IMG/VR virus record: IMGVR_UViG_3300036790_000208
Span: 1-51,386 of that record
Strand: one strand, 5' to 3'
Length of the DNA: 51,386 nucleotides
DNA from: a virus
Shown here: piece by piece, positions 1-8,500 of the stretch
How the letters are laid out: every line of letters starts with the position of its first letter
Numbering within the stretch: position 1 is the stretch's first letter
The notes under the pieces: generated by a model
Database searches by the model: none
Seen by the model: the letters and a program-made list of their open reading frames with translations, nothing else
Told to the model about the DNA's origin: nothing
Translations under genes and position numbers: made by a program

Positions 1-12
1 CCCTGGTCAGGG
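1..12. repeat. 12-bp terminal direct repeat, left copy
   Basis: CCCTGGTCAGGG is repeated exactly at 51375-51386. Overlaying the copies gives a circular junction with a 22-bp dyad: arms GGCGCCCCTG and CAGGGGCGCC around a central GT. The rightmost reading frame continues through it. It could be the overlap of a circular assembly, or a cohesive end; coding DNA around it and its distance from terminase argue against an ordinary cos site. Confidence 0.85.
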
Positions 13-43
13 GCGCCGTCGAACCCGAGAGGAAACGAGATCA

Positions 44-187
44 ATGAGCAGGCGAGCAGACGACAAGCCGGAGACGGCAGCCGACAAGAGGTTCTTCGAC
101 CTCCGCGAGAGCGGCTACAAGGGCCCGGTCGACCACAACGGCCAGCCCGTTGAGGACCTGGACCAGTGGATTAAGGAGCACTCCTGA
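44..187 (+). CDS. Small acidic hypothetical protein (47 aa)
   Basis: Not recognised. ATG at 44 is preceded by GAGAGGAAACGAG, a usable ribosome site, and overlaps (ATGA) the stop of the gene arriving across the circular junction. The product is charged and ends DLDQWIKEHS; the same tail recurs in the 18-aa gene at 366-422. Its stop overlaps the next start (TGATG), so it is probably translationally coupled within the plus-strand operon that contains the translocase. Confidence 0.7.
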   Translation: MSRRADDKPETAADKRFFDLRESGYKGPVDHNGQPVEDLDQWIKEHS

Positions 188-363
188 TGAGCTGGTTCGG
201 CACCACGAGGGTAGACCCGGACGCGCAGCCGGAGGGCATTGACCGCCCCGTGCTCGGCCTTGAGGGACCGAAGCCGTTTAACAGCCGCTACTGGGCAACG
301 GTCAACCGGGGCACCGACCCGGACGAGGACGCCGAGCAGGACGTGCCCTGGTGGAGGCGGTAG
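187..363 (+). CDS. Hypothetical protein (58 aa)
   Basis: Not recognised. ATG at 187 overlaps the previous stop. Soluble, acidic in the C-terminal half, and ends in PWWRR. No cysteine motif or membrane segment. It is assigned to the small-gene run by coupling and by G/C-rich third positions. Confidence 0.65.
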   Translation: MSWFGTTRVDPDAQPEGIDRPVLGLEGPKPFNSRYWATVNRGTDPDEDAEQDVPWWRR

Positions 364-365
364 CG

Positions 366-422
366 GTGGGATTCTTCAGCAGCAGCAGCGACCTGGACCA
401 GTGGATAAAGGACCATTCCTGA
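366..422 (+). CDS. 18-aa peptide with duplicated C-terminal tail
   Basis: GTG start at 366, with an AGGAGG-like site (GGAGGCGG) overlapping the previous stop. The product is MGFFSSSSDLDQWIKDHS. Its last ten residues match the tail of the 47-aa protein (44-187). At DNA level 155-189 and 390-424 agree at 32 of 35 bases, including the TGATG stop/start junction. Either a real micropeptide or a duplicated gene end kept for coupling to the next gene. Confidence 0.5.
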   Translation: MGFFSSSSDLDQWIKDHS

Positions 423-640
423 TGGGACCCGGATTCCAGCCTGGCGAGCAGCGCGCCGCGGACGAGCGGCTTGTCGGGGAGACGATGGCGGAGGAGTTCC
501 CCGAGTGGGAGTGGAGCCGGACGTTCGGCGGCTACCGGGCGGTCCCGAAGGGGACGCCGGTTGTCGAGTCGGTGAGCATGCGCGGGCTGCTGGCGAAGCT
601 CGTGAAGCGGCGGGACGAGGCGGACGGTGCCGGGTCCTGA
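422..640 (+). CDS. Hypothetical protein (72 aa)
   Basis: Not recognised. ATG at 422 overlaps the preceding stop (TGATG). Soluble, with an acidic Trp-containing stretch (EEFPEWEW) near residue 25 and a basic C-terminus (LLAKLVKRRDE). It overlaps the following GTG-start gene by 14 bases. Confidence 0.65.
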   Translation: MGPGFQPGEQRAADERLVGETMAEEFPEWEWSRTFGGYRAVPKGTPVVESVSMRGLLAKLVKRRDEADGAGS

Positions 641-848
641 CCCGCACGAGCTGCTGATCGAGCCCGACTCGGCGTACTCGGTCGGCACGGGTGCCAACAC
701 GGGCCAGCGGGCGAACCTGCGGCTGCCGTGGCACTACCCGGTTGAGGCTGTGTGCGTCATCTGCGGGTACGTGGTGCGCCGGGAGAAGCTGGACCCGGCG
801 TGCCCGGACTGGATGCACCTGGACCGGCTGCCGGGCGATACGATTTAG
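627..848 (+). CDS. Small zinc-ribbon-like protein (73 aa)
   Basis: GTG start at 627 inside the end of the previous gene. CVIC near residue 43 and CPDWMH near residue 58 can form a CxxC...CxxxH metal site. Family not recognised; many small actinophage proteins have this build. Confidence 0.6.
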   Translation: MPGPDPHELLIEPDSAYSVGTGANTGQRANLRLPWHYPVEAVCVICGYVVRREKLDPACPDWMHLDRLPGDTI

Positions 849-880
849 CCGCGCGCTCGCGCCCGCCCCCCGGAGGACCG

Positions 881-1042
881 TTGGACCCGTCGTGCTGTGC
901 CGCGCTGCTGGACGTGGCGCGGCCCGCGCTGCCGCCCGGCCTGGTCGCCCGGCTGGCGCGGTGGGATGAGCTGGACGACGCGGAGCGGACGGTGGCGCGC
1001 GGTGACCTGGAGGTGCTCGCGGCGATCATGAGGGCACGCTAA
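881..1042 (+). CDS. Hypothetical helical protein (53 aa)
   Basis: A TTG start at 881 is chosen because GGAGG lies at 872-876, five bases upstream; longer frames lack such a site. The sequence is Leu/Ala/Arg rich and probably helical. Last gene before the promoter at 1050. Confidence 0.5.
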   Translation: MDPSCCAALLDVARPALPPGLVARLARWDELDDAERTVARGDLEVLAAIMRAR

Positions 1043-1049
1043 CTTCCCC

Positions 1050-1090
1050 TTGCGGTGGTACTACAACCTTGGTAGGGTGGTACTACCACC
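1050..1090 (+). promoter_or_regulatory. Promoter with twin palindromic operators
   Basis: TTGCGG (1050-1055), a 17-base spacer and TAGGGT (1073-1078) form a sigma-70-type promoter. GGTGGTACTACAACC (1054-1068) and GGTGGTACTACCACC (1076-1090) are near-identical; the second is a perfect odd palindrome with 7-bp arms. They lie exactly 22 bp (two helical turns) apart, one in the spacer and one over the expected start site: the classic layout for cooperative repression. The ribbon-helix-helix protein at 1351 is the obvious candidate ligand. Confidence 0.7.
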
Positions 1091-1107
1091 AAGCGAGAGG
1101 GACGGAA

Positions 1108-1320
1108 ATGAGCACCACCTACGCAGTCGACACGGTAGTCGCTTACAACCACGAGCTGGGCGAGGGCCACATCCTCAGCTACAACTGCAGCCAGGTCGTG
1201 CACCACGGCACCGTGACCGCCGTTGAGGACGACGCCAGCGGCGACCAGGTCGTCACCGTCGAGTTCGACTGCGGACTCACGCAAGACATCCTGGCCAGCG
1301 AGCTTGAGCCGGCCGAGTAA
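1108..1320 (+). CDS. Hypothetical acidic protein (70 aa)
   Basis: Not recognised. ATG at 1108 follows GAGAGGGACGGAA. Predicted mostly beta (TYAVDTVVAYNHELGEGHIL; TVTVEFDCGL). First gene behind the operator-controlled promoter, in one transcript with the RHH protein. Confidence 0.7.
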   Translation: MSTTYAVDTVVAYNHELGEGHILSYNCSQVVHHGTVTAVEDDASGDQVVTVEFDCGLTQDILASELEPAE

Positions 1321-1350
1321 CGTCCCGCTCATCATCCCTGGAGGGATCAG

Positions 1351-1509
1351 GTGCCCAACCAGCACAAGCGCGCGCCCCTCAGTATCCGGCTCCCGGAGGC
1401 CGAGGAAGCGCGCCTGCGCGCGTACGCCGAAGAGGCGCACATCTCGGTCAACGAGGCAATCAGGCTGGCCGTCCGGGAACTGCTCGGCGACGAGGTGCCC
1501 GAGTCCTAG
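1351..1509 (+). CDS. Ribbon-helix-helix (CopG/Arc-like) DNA-binding protein
   Basis: GTG at 1351, eight bases after GGAGG. The 52-aa product has the RHH pattern: a short beta strand (APLSIRLP), helix A (EAEEARLRAYAEEA), a turn (HISV) and helix B (NEAIRLAVRELL). Such proteins bind palindromic operators as paired dimers. It is the last gene before the terminator and is likely to autoregulate the promoter at 1050-1090. That partnership is inferred from position and operator geometry. Confidence 0.75.
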   Translation: MPNQHKRAPLSIRLPEAEEARLRAYAEEAHISVNEAIRLAVRELLGDEVPES

Positions 1510-1527
1510 CCCCCCCGGAACGCGAAA

Positions 1528-1555
1528 AAGAGGGACCGCCTGAGCGGTCCCTCTT
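1528..1555. terminator. Strong bidirectional intrinsic terminator
   Basis: A perfect 12-bp stem, AAGAGGGACCGC / GCGGTCCCTCTT, with loop CTGA, is flanked by A-rich DNA on the left and TTCCCTTTT on the right. It separates the plus-strand operon from the convergent minus-strand lysis genes and should stop both. Confidence 0.9.
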
Positions 1556-1613
1556 CCCTTTTCCCCGTGTGCAGCCTCAGCTTACGTGAGCAGCCGGCCT
1601 CCGGGGGTCGTCG

Positions 1614-1796
1614 TCATTCGGGGTACCTTCGCAGCGGCATCGTCCGCGCGAGCGCGTGCCGTCTCCGCCGCCGCGCGCCCGGCAGTGCCCGCCGGGCGGC
1701 GGCGACGCTCATCCCGTACAGCGCGCCGAGGAACCCCCCGGCTACCGCGCCGCCGACAAATGCCGCCGCGACGTCCGCGTGAGCGAGCGCCGCCAC
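1614..1796 (-). CDS. Small membrane protein of lysis region (60 aa)
   Basis: The GTG start at 1796 overlaps the upstream stop (TAGTG), suggesting coupling to the hydrolase gene. One hydrophobic Gly/Ala-rich segment (AAAFVGGAVAGGFLGALYG) is followed by a very basic tail. The size and charge would suit a holin-like or accessory lysis protein; the family was not recognised. Last gene of the leftward operon. Confidence 0.5.
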   Translation of the reverse strand: MAALAHADVAAAFVGGAVAGGFLGALYGMSVAAARRALPGARRRRRHALARTMPLRRYPE

Positions 1797-2644
1797 TAGG
1801 GCATCTCGAAGTGAACGTCGGCGTACGCCCCGGCGGTCCCTGCCGCGTCGACCGCCACGGCCCGCAGCGTCATGTGCGTCCCGGACGCGATGCCCTGCAA
1901 GCCGCCGAACTGCTGCGGGGCGGCCCGCATGAACCGCGGGTAGGACGCCACCAGCGTCGCCGGCGACGGGTAGGAGCCGGTGAACACCGAGATCTCGTAG
2001 TGGTCGGGTGACCCGATCGACCCGGCGGGCGGGTCGCAGCGGGTCACCCGCACCGTCGTGTCACCCGGCTGCACGGCGAGGTTACGCGGCGCGCCGTACA
2101 GCGGCTTAGGCGCCGGCCGCGGCTGCGGCGGGTTGCTGATCACCCCGTCCGACCACCAGATAGCCGCGTTCGGCCACACCACCGACTCGTCATAGTCGTG
2201 GCCGGTCTGCTGTGAGCCCTTGTCCTGGCATGCGATCACGCCGGCCAGCTGATCCGGCCCGTAGATCGTCCCGTCCAGGGTCGCTACCCACAGGTAGTAG
2301 TCCCGGTTCAGGACCTGCGAGCCGGTGAGCCGCCGCACCTCGGCGATCGTGTCGCGGTTGCAGTAGATCACCGCGTCCTTGGCCCCGGAGAGCTGGTTGT
2401 GGTCCTTGACCCACTGCTCCAGGTCGCCGCCCTTGTCTCCGGTTTCCCAGTCGCGCGCCTGCGCGCCCGGCGCGTTGCCGAATACGTCGATGGCGACCTT
2501 GGGGATGCCGGGGAAGCGGGCCAGGACCGCGTCCCAGGTCGGGGGAACGCTACTGCCGTTGATGTACCCGCAGGCGATGTCCGTTCCCGCGATCGGGATA
2601 TGGGCAGCGTTGGTGCTGTCGCGCATTCTCAGGGTCGCAGTCAT
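1796..2644 (-). CDS. Rv2525c-like (DUF1906, GH25-like fold) hydrolase with Fn3-like tail; candidate endolysin
   Basis: 282 aa from ATG 2644, which overlaps the stop of the PLD gene (ATGA). Residues 15-190 resemble the glycoside-hydrolase-like DUF1906 barrel: [19 protein letters not shown] (Asp53), DWETGD (65-70) and [16 protein letters not shown]. Residues about 195-282 read as a fibronectin-III-like beta domain. With holin-like genes nearby and no other obvious lysin, it is the best endolysin candidate. Activity on peptidoglycan is inferred, not shown by the motifs. Confidence 0.6.
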   Translation of the reverse strand: MTATLRMRDSTNAAHIPIAGTDIACGYINGSSVPPTWDAVLARFPGIPKVAIDVFGNAPGAQARDWETGDKGGDLEQWVKDHNQLSGAKDAVIYCNRDTIAEVRRLTGSQVLNRDYYLWVATLDGTIYGPDQLAGVIACQDKGSQQTGHDYDESVVWPNAAIWWSDGVISNPPQPRPAPKPLYGAPRNLAVQPGDTTVRVTRCDPPAGSIGSPDHYEISVFTGSYPSPATLVASYPRFMRAAPQQFGGLQGIASGTHMTLRAVAVDAAGTAGAYADVHFEMP

Positions 2645-3177
2645 GACGGGCTGCCCTTCGCGGTGAGCATGTGGTGGTGGATTATGTCGACCCGGGCGCG
2701 CGCCTCGGCGGCCACGTACGGGTCCCTGATCACAGTAAGTTGATTGTCCTGCGCGCTCTCGCCGCCGCCGGACCAGTTCGTCGAGCCGGTCACCACGTCC
2801 AGGCCATCGACCAGGAGCAGCTTCATGTGCATGATCGCCCCCTTCTCCGACCGGCCGACCGCGACCGAGTTGGAGGGGAACGCGTCCTTCGCCAGCAGCG
2901 CCGCCTCGTGCTTCCCGGCGGCCTGGGAGCTGTCGAGGGTGAGCTGCACGAACACCTGCCCGTCGTCGAGCTTCCCGAGCAGCGCGGCGGCGAGCTCGTC
3001 GTCGTCGAACCCGTACATCGCGCAAACCAGCGACTTTGACGCGGACTTGACGAGGTCGACGAGAACCTGATGAACTGAATCAACCGGACTATAAAAGGTG
3101 AGAACGTTCCGAGGGTACGATGGTGCATATGGAACGCTCTTGTATTTGCTCAGAGTCCATAGGTCGTCAAGTGCCAT
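2641..3177 (-). CDS. Phospholipase-D-superfamily (HKD) protein, Nuc-like
   Basis: 178 aa from ATG 3177, behind GGGAG. A single HKD motif is clear: H117-x-K119-x4-D124, then GSTNWS (131-136). Single-HKD proteins usually work as dimers, as nucleases (Nuc family) or phosphodiesterases. It sits between the holin side and the hydrolase gene, in the lysis operon. Substrate unknown: host DNA, phospholipid or cell-envelope phosphodiester. Its start codon overlaps that of the opposite-strand HNH gene (CATG at 3175-3178). Confidence 0.75.
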   Translation of the reverse strand: MALDDLWTLSKYKSVPYAPSYPRNVLTFYSPVDSVHQVLVDLVKSASKSLVCAMYGFDDDELAAALLGKLDDGQVFVQLTLDSSQAAGKHEAALLAKDAFPSNSVAVGRSEKGAIMHMKLLLVDGLDVVTGSTNWSGGGESAQDNQLTVIRDPYVAAEARARVDIIHHHMLTAKGSPS

Positions 3178-3730
3178 GACGGCTCCCAATCAGGTAACGC
3201 GAATCTGTGGCGCTTGCTCTGGAGTCTTCTCCGTCAAGGCGTCGAAGGTTGCCAGGGGATACGGGCTCTATTGCTCCAGGAAATGCTTCTATGCCGCTCG
3301 GGTGGGGCGCCCGCATCCCAGGAAGGGAATTGCGAACCCGGCGGCGTGGCCAGTGCCGGAGCACGTCTGCGCCGGATGCGGCATGACCTTTGGGCGACGC
3401 ATCGGCTCAAGCAGGAGACCGCGCTACTGCACATTCCAGTGCTACGTGGAACACAGGCCGCCCAGGGTGCCGAAGGCCGCGAAGCGCGAGCTTGCAAGGA
3501 ACGGTTACATCCGGCTCACCCTGACGGACGGGCGTCGTGTCTATGAGCACCGCTGGGTGTGGGAGCAAACGCACGGAATAAAACTCACTCGCGCAAACGT
3601 GGTCCACCACATCAACGAAATCAAGACGGATAACAGGCCCGATAACCTGCAATTCTTTGAAACCGTGGCCGCTCACGCCGAGTGGCACGGATACGTGGCG
3701 GCCCTAGCGAAGCAGGCCGAGAGAGGCTAG
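3176..3730 (+). CDS. Free-standing HNH homing-type endonuclease
   Basis: 184 aa on the strand opposite to its neighbours. Paired zinc half-sites (CGAC...CSRKC, then CAGC...CTFQC) precede a C-terminal HNH domain: [27 protein letters not shown] and HAEWHG. ATG at 3176 shares two bases with the divergent PLD start; the upstream Shine-Dalgarno is weak. Third-position composition is visibly more A/T-rich than its surroundings. Both facts suggest a recent selfish insertion into the lysis operon. Confidence 0.85.
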   Translation: MTAPNQVTRICGACSGVFSVKASKVARGYGLYCSRKCFYAARVGRPHPRKGIANPAAWPVPEHVCAGCGMTFGRRIGSSRRPRYCTFQCYVEHRPPRVPKAAKRELARNGYIRLTLTDGRRVYEHRWVWEQTHGIKLTRANVVHHINEIKTDNRPDNLQFFETVAAHAEWHGYVAALAKQAERG

Positions 3731-3735
3731 CGGCA

Positions 3736-4008
3736 TCAGGCCGTCGGCGGCGGCTGCTCGGTTGGCGTGACGTGCGCGAACGGCGGCACGACGACGACGG
3801 GCGCCGCGGGCGGGTCGGTCGGCCGCACCGTGTGCTTAGCCAGGTAGCCCGCGCCGAACGCGAGCGCGGCCGGGATGACCGCGTCCACCCAGGACGCCAC
3901 GACGTCGGGGACGTCACCGCGGAACACGTAGCGGGACAGCGCCCACAGCGCCAGCCCGGACACGGCGGCGGCGGCGGTGGACGCCTTGACCTTGCTCTCA
4001 ACGGGCAT
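3736..4008 (-). CDS. Holin-like membrane protein (90 aa)
   Basis: Two hydrophobic segments (about 12-30 and 38-58) separated by a short charged loop (SRYVFRGDVPD), then a Pro-rich tail. Size, topology and location beside hydrolases fit an actinophage holin. ATG at 4008 follows a GA-rich stretch. Confidence 0.6.
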   Translation of the reverse strand: MPVESKVKASTAAAAVSGLALWALSRYVFRGDVPDVVASWVDAVIPAALAFGAGYLAKHTVRPTDPPAAPVVVVPPFAHVTPTEQPPPTA

Positions 4009-4014
4009 GAATCC

Positions 4015-4386
4015 TCACTTCTGGCAGCCGAACTCGCGCTGCAGCGTCACGAAGTCCAGGTACAGCTGGTAGGTGGCTTCCCGGGACGGGTTGGCGGCCG
4101 CGTCGGCGGGCCTGGTGACCGGGGCAGCGGTCAGCAGGTCGATAGCACCGCACCAGCGCTGGTCGGACGCGTGCTGGTTAGCGGTGATCTGCTGGCCGTT
4201 CTGGGCGGTGCTGTCTGCCGCCGCGACGAGCAGGTAGACGACGGCGCCGGTCAGCGCCAGCACCGCGAGCGCCAGCCCGGCGATCAGTACCCTGACGTAG
4301 CGCCAGGATCGCCGCTGCACTTCGGACAGGCGCTCGTCCAGGCCGTCATCGGGAGCCGTGGGCGGTTGTTCGGGGGCTGCTTCCAT
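4015..4386 (-). CDS. Single-pass membrane protein of lysis region (123 aa)
   Basis: Charged cytoplasmic head, one membrane segment at about 31-55 (VLIAGLALAVLALTGAVVYL), then an external domain with WCGAID and a C-terminal FGCQK pair of cysteines. Not assigned to a family. Could be a second holin, antiholin or spanin-like accessory by position. Confidence 0.6.
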   Translation of the reverse strand: MEAAPEQPPTAPDDGLDERLSEVQRRSWRYVRVLIAGLALAVLALTGAVVYLLVAAADSTAQNGQQITANQHASDQRWCGAIDLLTAAPVTRPADAAANPSREATYQLYLDFVTLQREFGCQK

Positions 4387-4398
4387 CGTCGCTTCTCG

Positions 4399-4773
4399 TT
4401 AGCTCGCTGGTGAGAGGGCGTGCAAGAGGTCGCGGTTCTGCCGGATCTCGGCGATGATCGCGGACTGGGCGTCGCCGACCTGAACGCCGAGGTTCTCGAT
4501 CGCGGTCCTGCCGGTCACCACGTCCTGCAGCGCCTCGTGCTTCTGCAGCAGGGACGTGTACTGCTGCCTCAGCTCGGTCATCTCGGTGCGCATGCTGGTC
4601 AGCTCGGAGTCGGTCGCCTCGGCTTTCTCCCGCCACGACTCGGCGGCGTCCCGGAAGTTCTTTACCGTCTGGGTGTGCTGGGCGGTTCGCATCGCCAGCC
4701 ACACGCCGATCACCCCGGCCACCGTCAGCAGGATGCCGAGGACGGCGACGGCGGTGATGACCACGGCGCTCAC
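4399..4773 (-). CDS. Membrane-anchored coiled-coil protein (124 aa)
   Basis: GTG at 4773 lies nine bases after AGGAGG. An N-terminal membrane segment (VVITAVAVLGILLTVAGVIGVW) is followed by about 70 residues of heptad-rich helix (DSELTSMRTEMTELRQQY...). This is a typical accessory lysis protein in actinophages; precise role unknown. Confidence 0.65.
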   Translation of the reverse strand: MSAVVITAVAVLGILLTVAGVIGVWLAMRTAQHTQTVKNFRDAAESWREKAEATDSELTSMRTEMTELRQQYTSLLQKHEALQDVVTGRTAIENLGVQVGDAQSAIIAEIRQNRDLLHALSPAS

Positions 4774-4801
4774 TGGCTTTTACCTCCTGGAGCGCTGAGG
4801 C

Positions 4802-5545
4802 CTACGGGTACGAAACAGGAGGAACGACCGCCACGGGGTGCGTCACCTTCGCGTAGGTGAAGTTCGCGACCACCGCGTACCCGGCCGGGTTGAGGTGCGG
4901 GACGCTGGTGACCGGGTTGACGGTCTGCCCGTTGGCCACCAGCTGCGGGCTGAGCTTGACGGGCGTGCCCAGGGCCGCCTCCAGGTCGATCGTGCCGTCT
5001 TGCCCGTGACCCTGGCGTATCCAGTTGTTCACGTTCCGCCGCTGCGTCTCGCGGATGGCGGCGAGCCCGGCGACCGGCGGCAGCGTGGCGAGGAAGATGA
5101 GGTCCCCGGCGTCGTGCGCGGCCGTGATCATCCGCGCGTACCCGGTGACAATCTGGGACCCGCCGACAGCGTGCTCGACGTCGTTGACGCCGATCCACAC
5201 CACGAACACGGTGCCTGCCGGCTCCGTCGGCGCGAGCTGCTCGAACCGGACGGTCGCGTTGAGCGGGTCGTTGACGGACCCGCTCGTCACCATGTCGCCG
5301 TTGATGCCCTGATTGGTGACCTGCCAGCCGGACAGCGCCGCCAGCTGGGAGGGGTAGCTGTCGCCCTGGTAGCCGGACCCGTCCGGGCCGCTCACGCCGG
5401 GGCCGTTGCTCGACCCTGACCCGGCGCCCCAGGTCAGGGAGTCGCCGAAGGCGACGACGGCCCTTGGCGAAGTGCTGGCGAGAGGGGACGCGGCCAGCGT
5501 GGCGGCGGTAACCACGCCGGCGGCGACGACCTGGGGGATAGTCAC
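4802..5545 (-). CDS. SGNH/GDSL-family hydrolase
   Basis: 247 aa. The blocks are present: FGDSLTWG (Ser36), the Gly/Asn blocks (QGINGDM, WIGVNDVE) and a C-terminal catalytic region VPHLNPAGY. These enzymes are Ser-His esterases or deacetylases. The N-terminus has a hydrophobic Ala-rich start (VVAAGVVTAATLAASPLA) that may be a signal. GTG start after GGAAAGG. It could de-esterify surface glycan during adsorption, or envelope lipid during lysis; its place between tail and holin genes allows either. Confidence 0.8.
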   Translation of the reverse strand: MTIPQVVAAGVVTAATLAASPLASTSPRAVVAFGDSLTWGAGSGSSNGPGVSGPDGSGYQGDSYPSQLAALSGWQVTNQGINGDMVTSGSVNDPLNATVRFEQLAPTEPAGTVFVVWIGVNDVEHAVGGSQIVTGYARMITAAHDAGDLIFLATLPPVAGLAAIRETQRRNVNNWIRQGHGQDGTIDLEAALGTPVKLSPQLVANGQTVNPVTSVPHLNPAGYAVVANFTYAKVTHPVAVVPPVSYP

Positions 5546-5579
5546 GGTCCGGGCCTTTCCGTGGTCATGCCGGGGTAAT

Positions 5580-8500
5580 TCACGCGCCCAGCCTTTCGAA
5601 GATTGACCCGTAGCACGTAAGGGCGACCGTGGTCGCCCCTGTCGCGAACGTGCCCTCGACGTGCATCGTGTTACTCACGGTCGTGTCGAACGCCTGGGGG
5701 GAGCTGGACGCGCCCACCCCGGACGAGTTGTTGAGCCACGCTGTCAGCGTGTACTGCGCGGTTCCGCCGGCCCCGGCGCTGAGCACGTTGATGATGTACT
5801 CGACGCGCCAGCAGGTGGACGCGGTGACGAATGAGGCCGGGAAGGTCCAGGCTCCCTCGTTCGTCCCGCTGAAGTAACCGCGGAACCCGATGTTCTGAGC
5901 CGTCCCGGTGTACGTGGCGACGCCCCAGCAGGTCAGCCGGTACGTGGTGGTGGCCAGCGCGTCGCCGGCCGGGATGGGCCATATCGCGGTGATCGGGATG
6001 TAAGAGGCCGTCGTGTTGGTGATCGAGCTGTCGTCGGTCTTAGCCATGCTCAGCTGGCCGTTGAACCCGGCCGGTCCCTTGCGGTAGGCGGGGCTGCTGT
6101 TGCCGTCCGCGTAGAAGATCGAGTTGACCGAAACAGGGGTAGTCGCCTGGGTGGCCACCTCCAGGCCGCCGCCGCCACTGGACCCGGAGCCCAGCGTCAG
6201 GTTCCCCGCGCTGCTGGCCTGCAGGGTGGTGAACTTGCTGGAGCTGTTGAAGATGCCGATGCCCGCCGGGTAGGCGTTGGAGTGCCCGTCCGTGCCCGCC
6301 ATGGCCGACACGCTCAGCACCAGGTTCCCGGTGGCCGGGGTGCCCGAGTAGACGAGGATCTCGCCGGTTGTCCCGTACGCGACGAACTGGGCGCCGCTGA
6401 TCAGGGTGCCGTCGACAATGCCGGCCTTGACGATCCCGGCGGCGAGCTGCGTCGCGGTGACCACCCCGGCGGCGATGTTCCCGGCGATCACGGCGTTCGC
6501 GGCGATCAGCCCGGCGGTGATCGTGCCCGCGCCGAGGATATTGGCGCCGTCGAACACCACCGGCACCCAGGAACCGCCCGTGGCGTCCCAGCGCTTGATC
6601 TGGTAGCCGTTGCTCGAGTCGAACCACAGGTTCCCGTCGGCGGGAGACGACGGCGCGCTGCTGCTGATCGTGCTGGTGATGCCGCCGAACTGGAAGGTCA
6701 GCACTTCCTGGGCTAGCGAGAACAGGCTGATGGCGTCCTCGGCGATCTGCGCGCCGCTGACCGAGCCCGCCTGGCTGACCGTCGTCGGCGTCCCCGGAAC
6801 CTGCCCGGTTACCGCGGTGCCGGGCGCGAACCCCGACTCGAACGGCGCCTCCGGGATCGTGTTGAAGGTGATCGTCCAGGTGAAGGCGCTGAGCACCATG
6901 GTCCAGCCCCATATGAGCTGCTTCTGCGTCGCCGCGCCGCCGTAGGCCGGGATGTTCGCCAGCGTCAGGTAGTCGCCGATCCCCATTGACGGGACGGCGC
7001 TGAACAGGCTGGCCGTCGTGACCCGCGCCAGGTTGACGGTGACGGTCGGGTACCTGGGGTCCGAGACGACACCGCTGTTCAGCAGCTGCTCAGCAAGAGC
7101 GTTGACCTGGGAGTGACTGGTACTGGACACGTTCCCGGTGCGCTCGTACCCGGCGCCCACCCCGTTAGGCGGAGACTGGATGCTGCGCGCCCCGGTGGCC
7201 AGGTAGGCGCGCACCGAGTAGCCGTCGTAGTTGGTGAGCGTCACGTCGTTGCGGATCAGGGCGTCGTTGTCGACCGGCGACAGCGGCGCGGACAGCTGCT
7301 GCGCGGCGTAGTTCAGGGTGAGCGACGACGACTGGTTCTGCAGCGTCGCCAGCGTCCGGTAGCCGAGCCCGAACTGGGTGCGCGTCTCGTAGAGCAGGCC
7401 GCCGTCGGTCGCCTCGACCGCCTGCAGCACGTTCGCGAGGGTGTCGTCGACCTGCGGCCCCATCGTCGTGCCGGAGGTCGACGAGCCGTTCAGCACAGCG
7501 GGGACGCCCGCCTCAGCGCACACCCGCAGGAACCGCGCCCCGGCGAACTCGCCCGTCCAGCCGCTCATCGCCGCCGCGGCGTCCACGATGTTCGGGTTGC
7601 CGTAGATGACGACGCACTGCCCGGCGCCGGCCCCCTTGTACTTGGCCGAGGCCACGTTGAAGTTGACCCCGGTGACGTCGTCCACCGTGCCGGCGACGCT
7701 GCCGGTCACCGACGTGTTCGCCACGGTCCCGTTCGGCAGGATGGTCCGCAGCGACCAGGAGACGTTGGAGCCCGACTGGGTGAGGCCCACCTGCACCATC
7801 AGCGGGATGCCCCAGACGGAGAGCGTGCTGCTGCCGGTGAAGATCTGGGTGCCCGACGAGTTGAAGCCGGTGATCACCAGCGGGCCGCCGCCGGACGCGG
7901 AAAGGCTGACCTCGACCCTGGCGACGGTACCGGAGGTGTTCATCCGGGCGATCGCACCCGACGCGCCAGTGTCCCCGCCGGACGGCAGGAACATGTTGAA
8001 GCGCCAGATCACGTTGGTCGGGTTCGCGGTGGTGCTCACCAGGCCCTGCAGCGACGCGCCGTTCAGCGCCGGGATGGCGTCGCTGCCGGGGAACGCGCTG
8101 ACGCTCGCCAGCGTCGGGGTGCCCGCGGTAACCGTCATCGCCGCCTGCGTGGTGACCAGGTTGGCGAATGTTGTCGAGCCGCTGCCGTCCTCCATCGGCC
8201 AGTAGGAGGCGAGCGTCCAGGCGTTGCGGATGGTGATGTTGCAGTAGCGGGTGTACGGCGACCCGAGCCGCTTCGTCGACTGCGACAGCCTCCGCCAGAT
8301 GCCGGAGGCGGTAATCGGTGCGTAGACGTCCCGGCCGCTCTCGTCCCAGGTCGGCGGCCACTCGGTGACCTCGCCCCAGAACTGGTAGCCGGAGTAGGCC
8401 GTCCCGTTGACGGAGGCGTCATTGACCGAGATGCGGATCTGGGTGTTGAGCTGCACGAACGGGTAGTAGGCGCCGCTGGAGTTGGCCGGGGTGAACCGGC

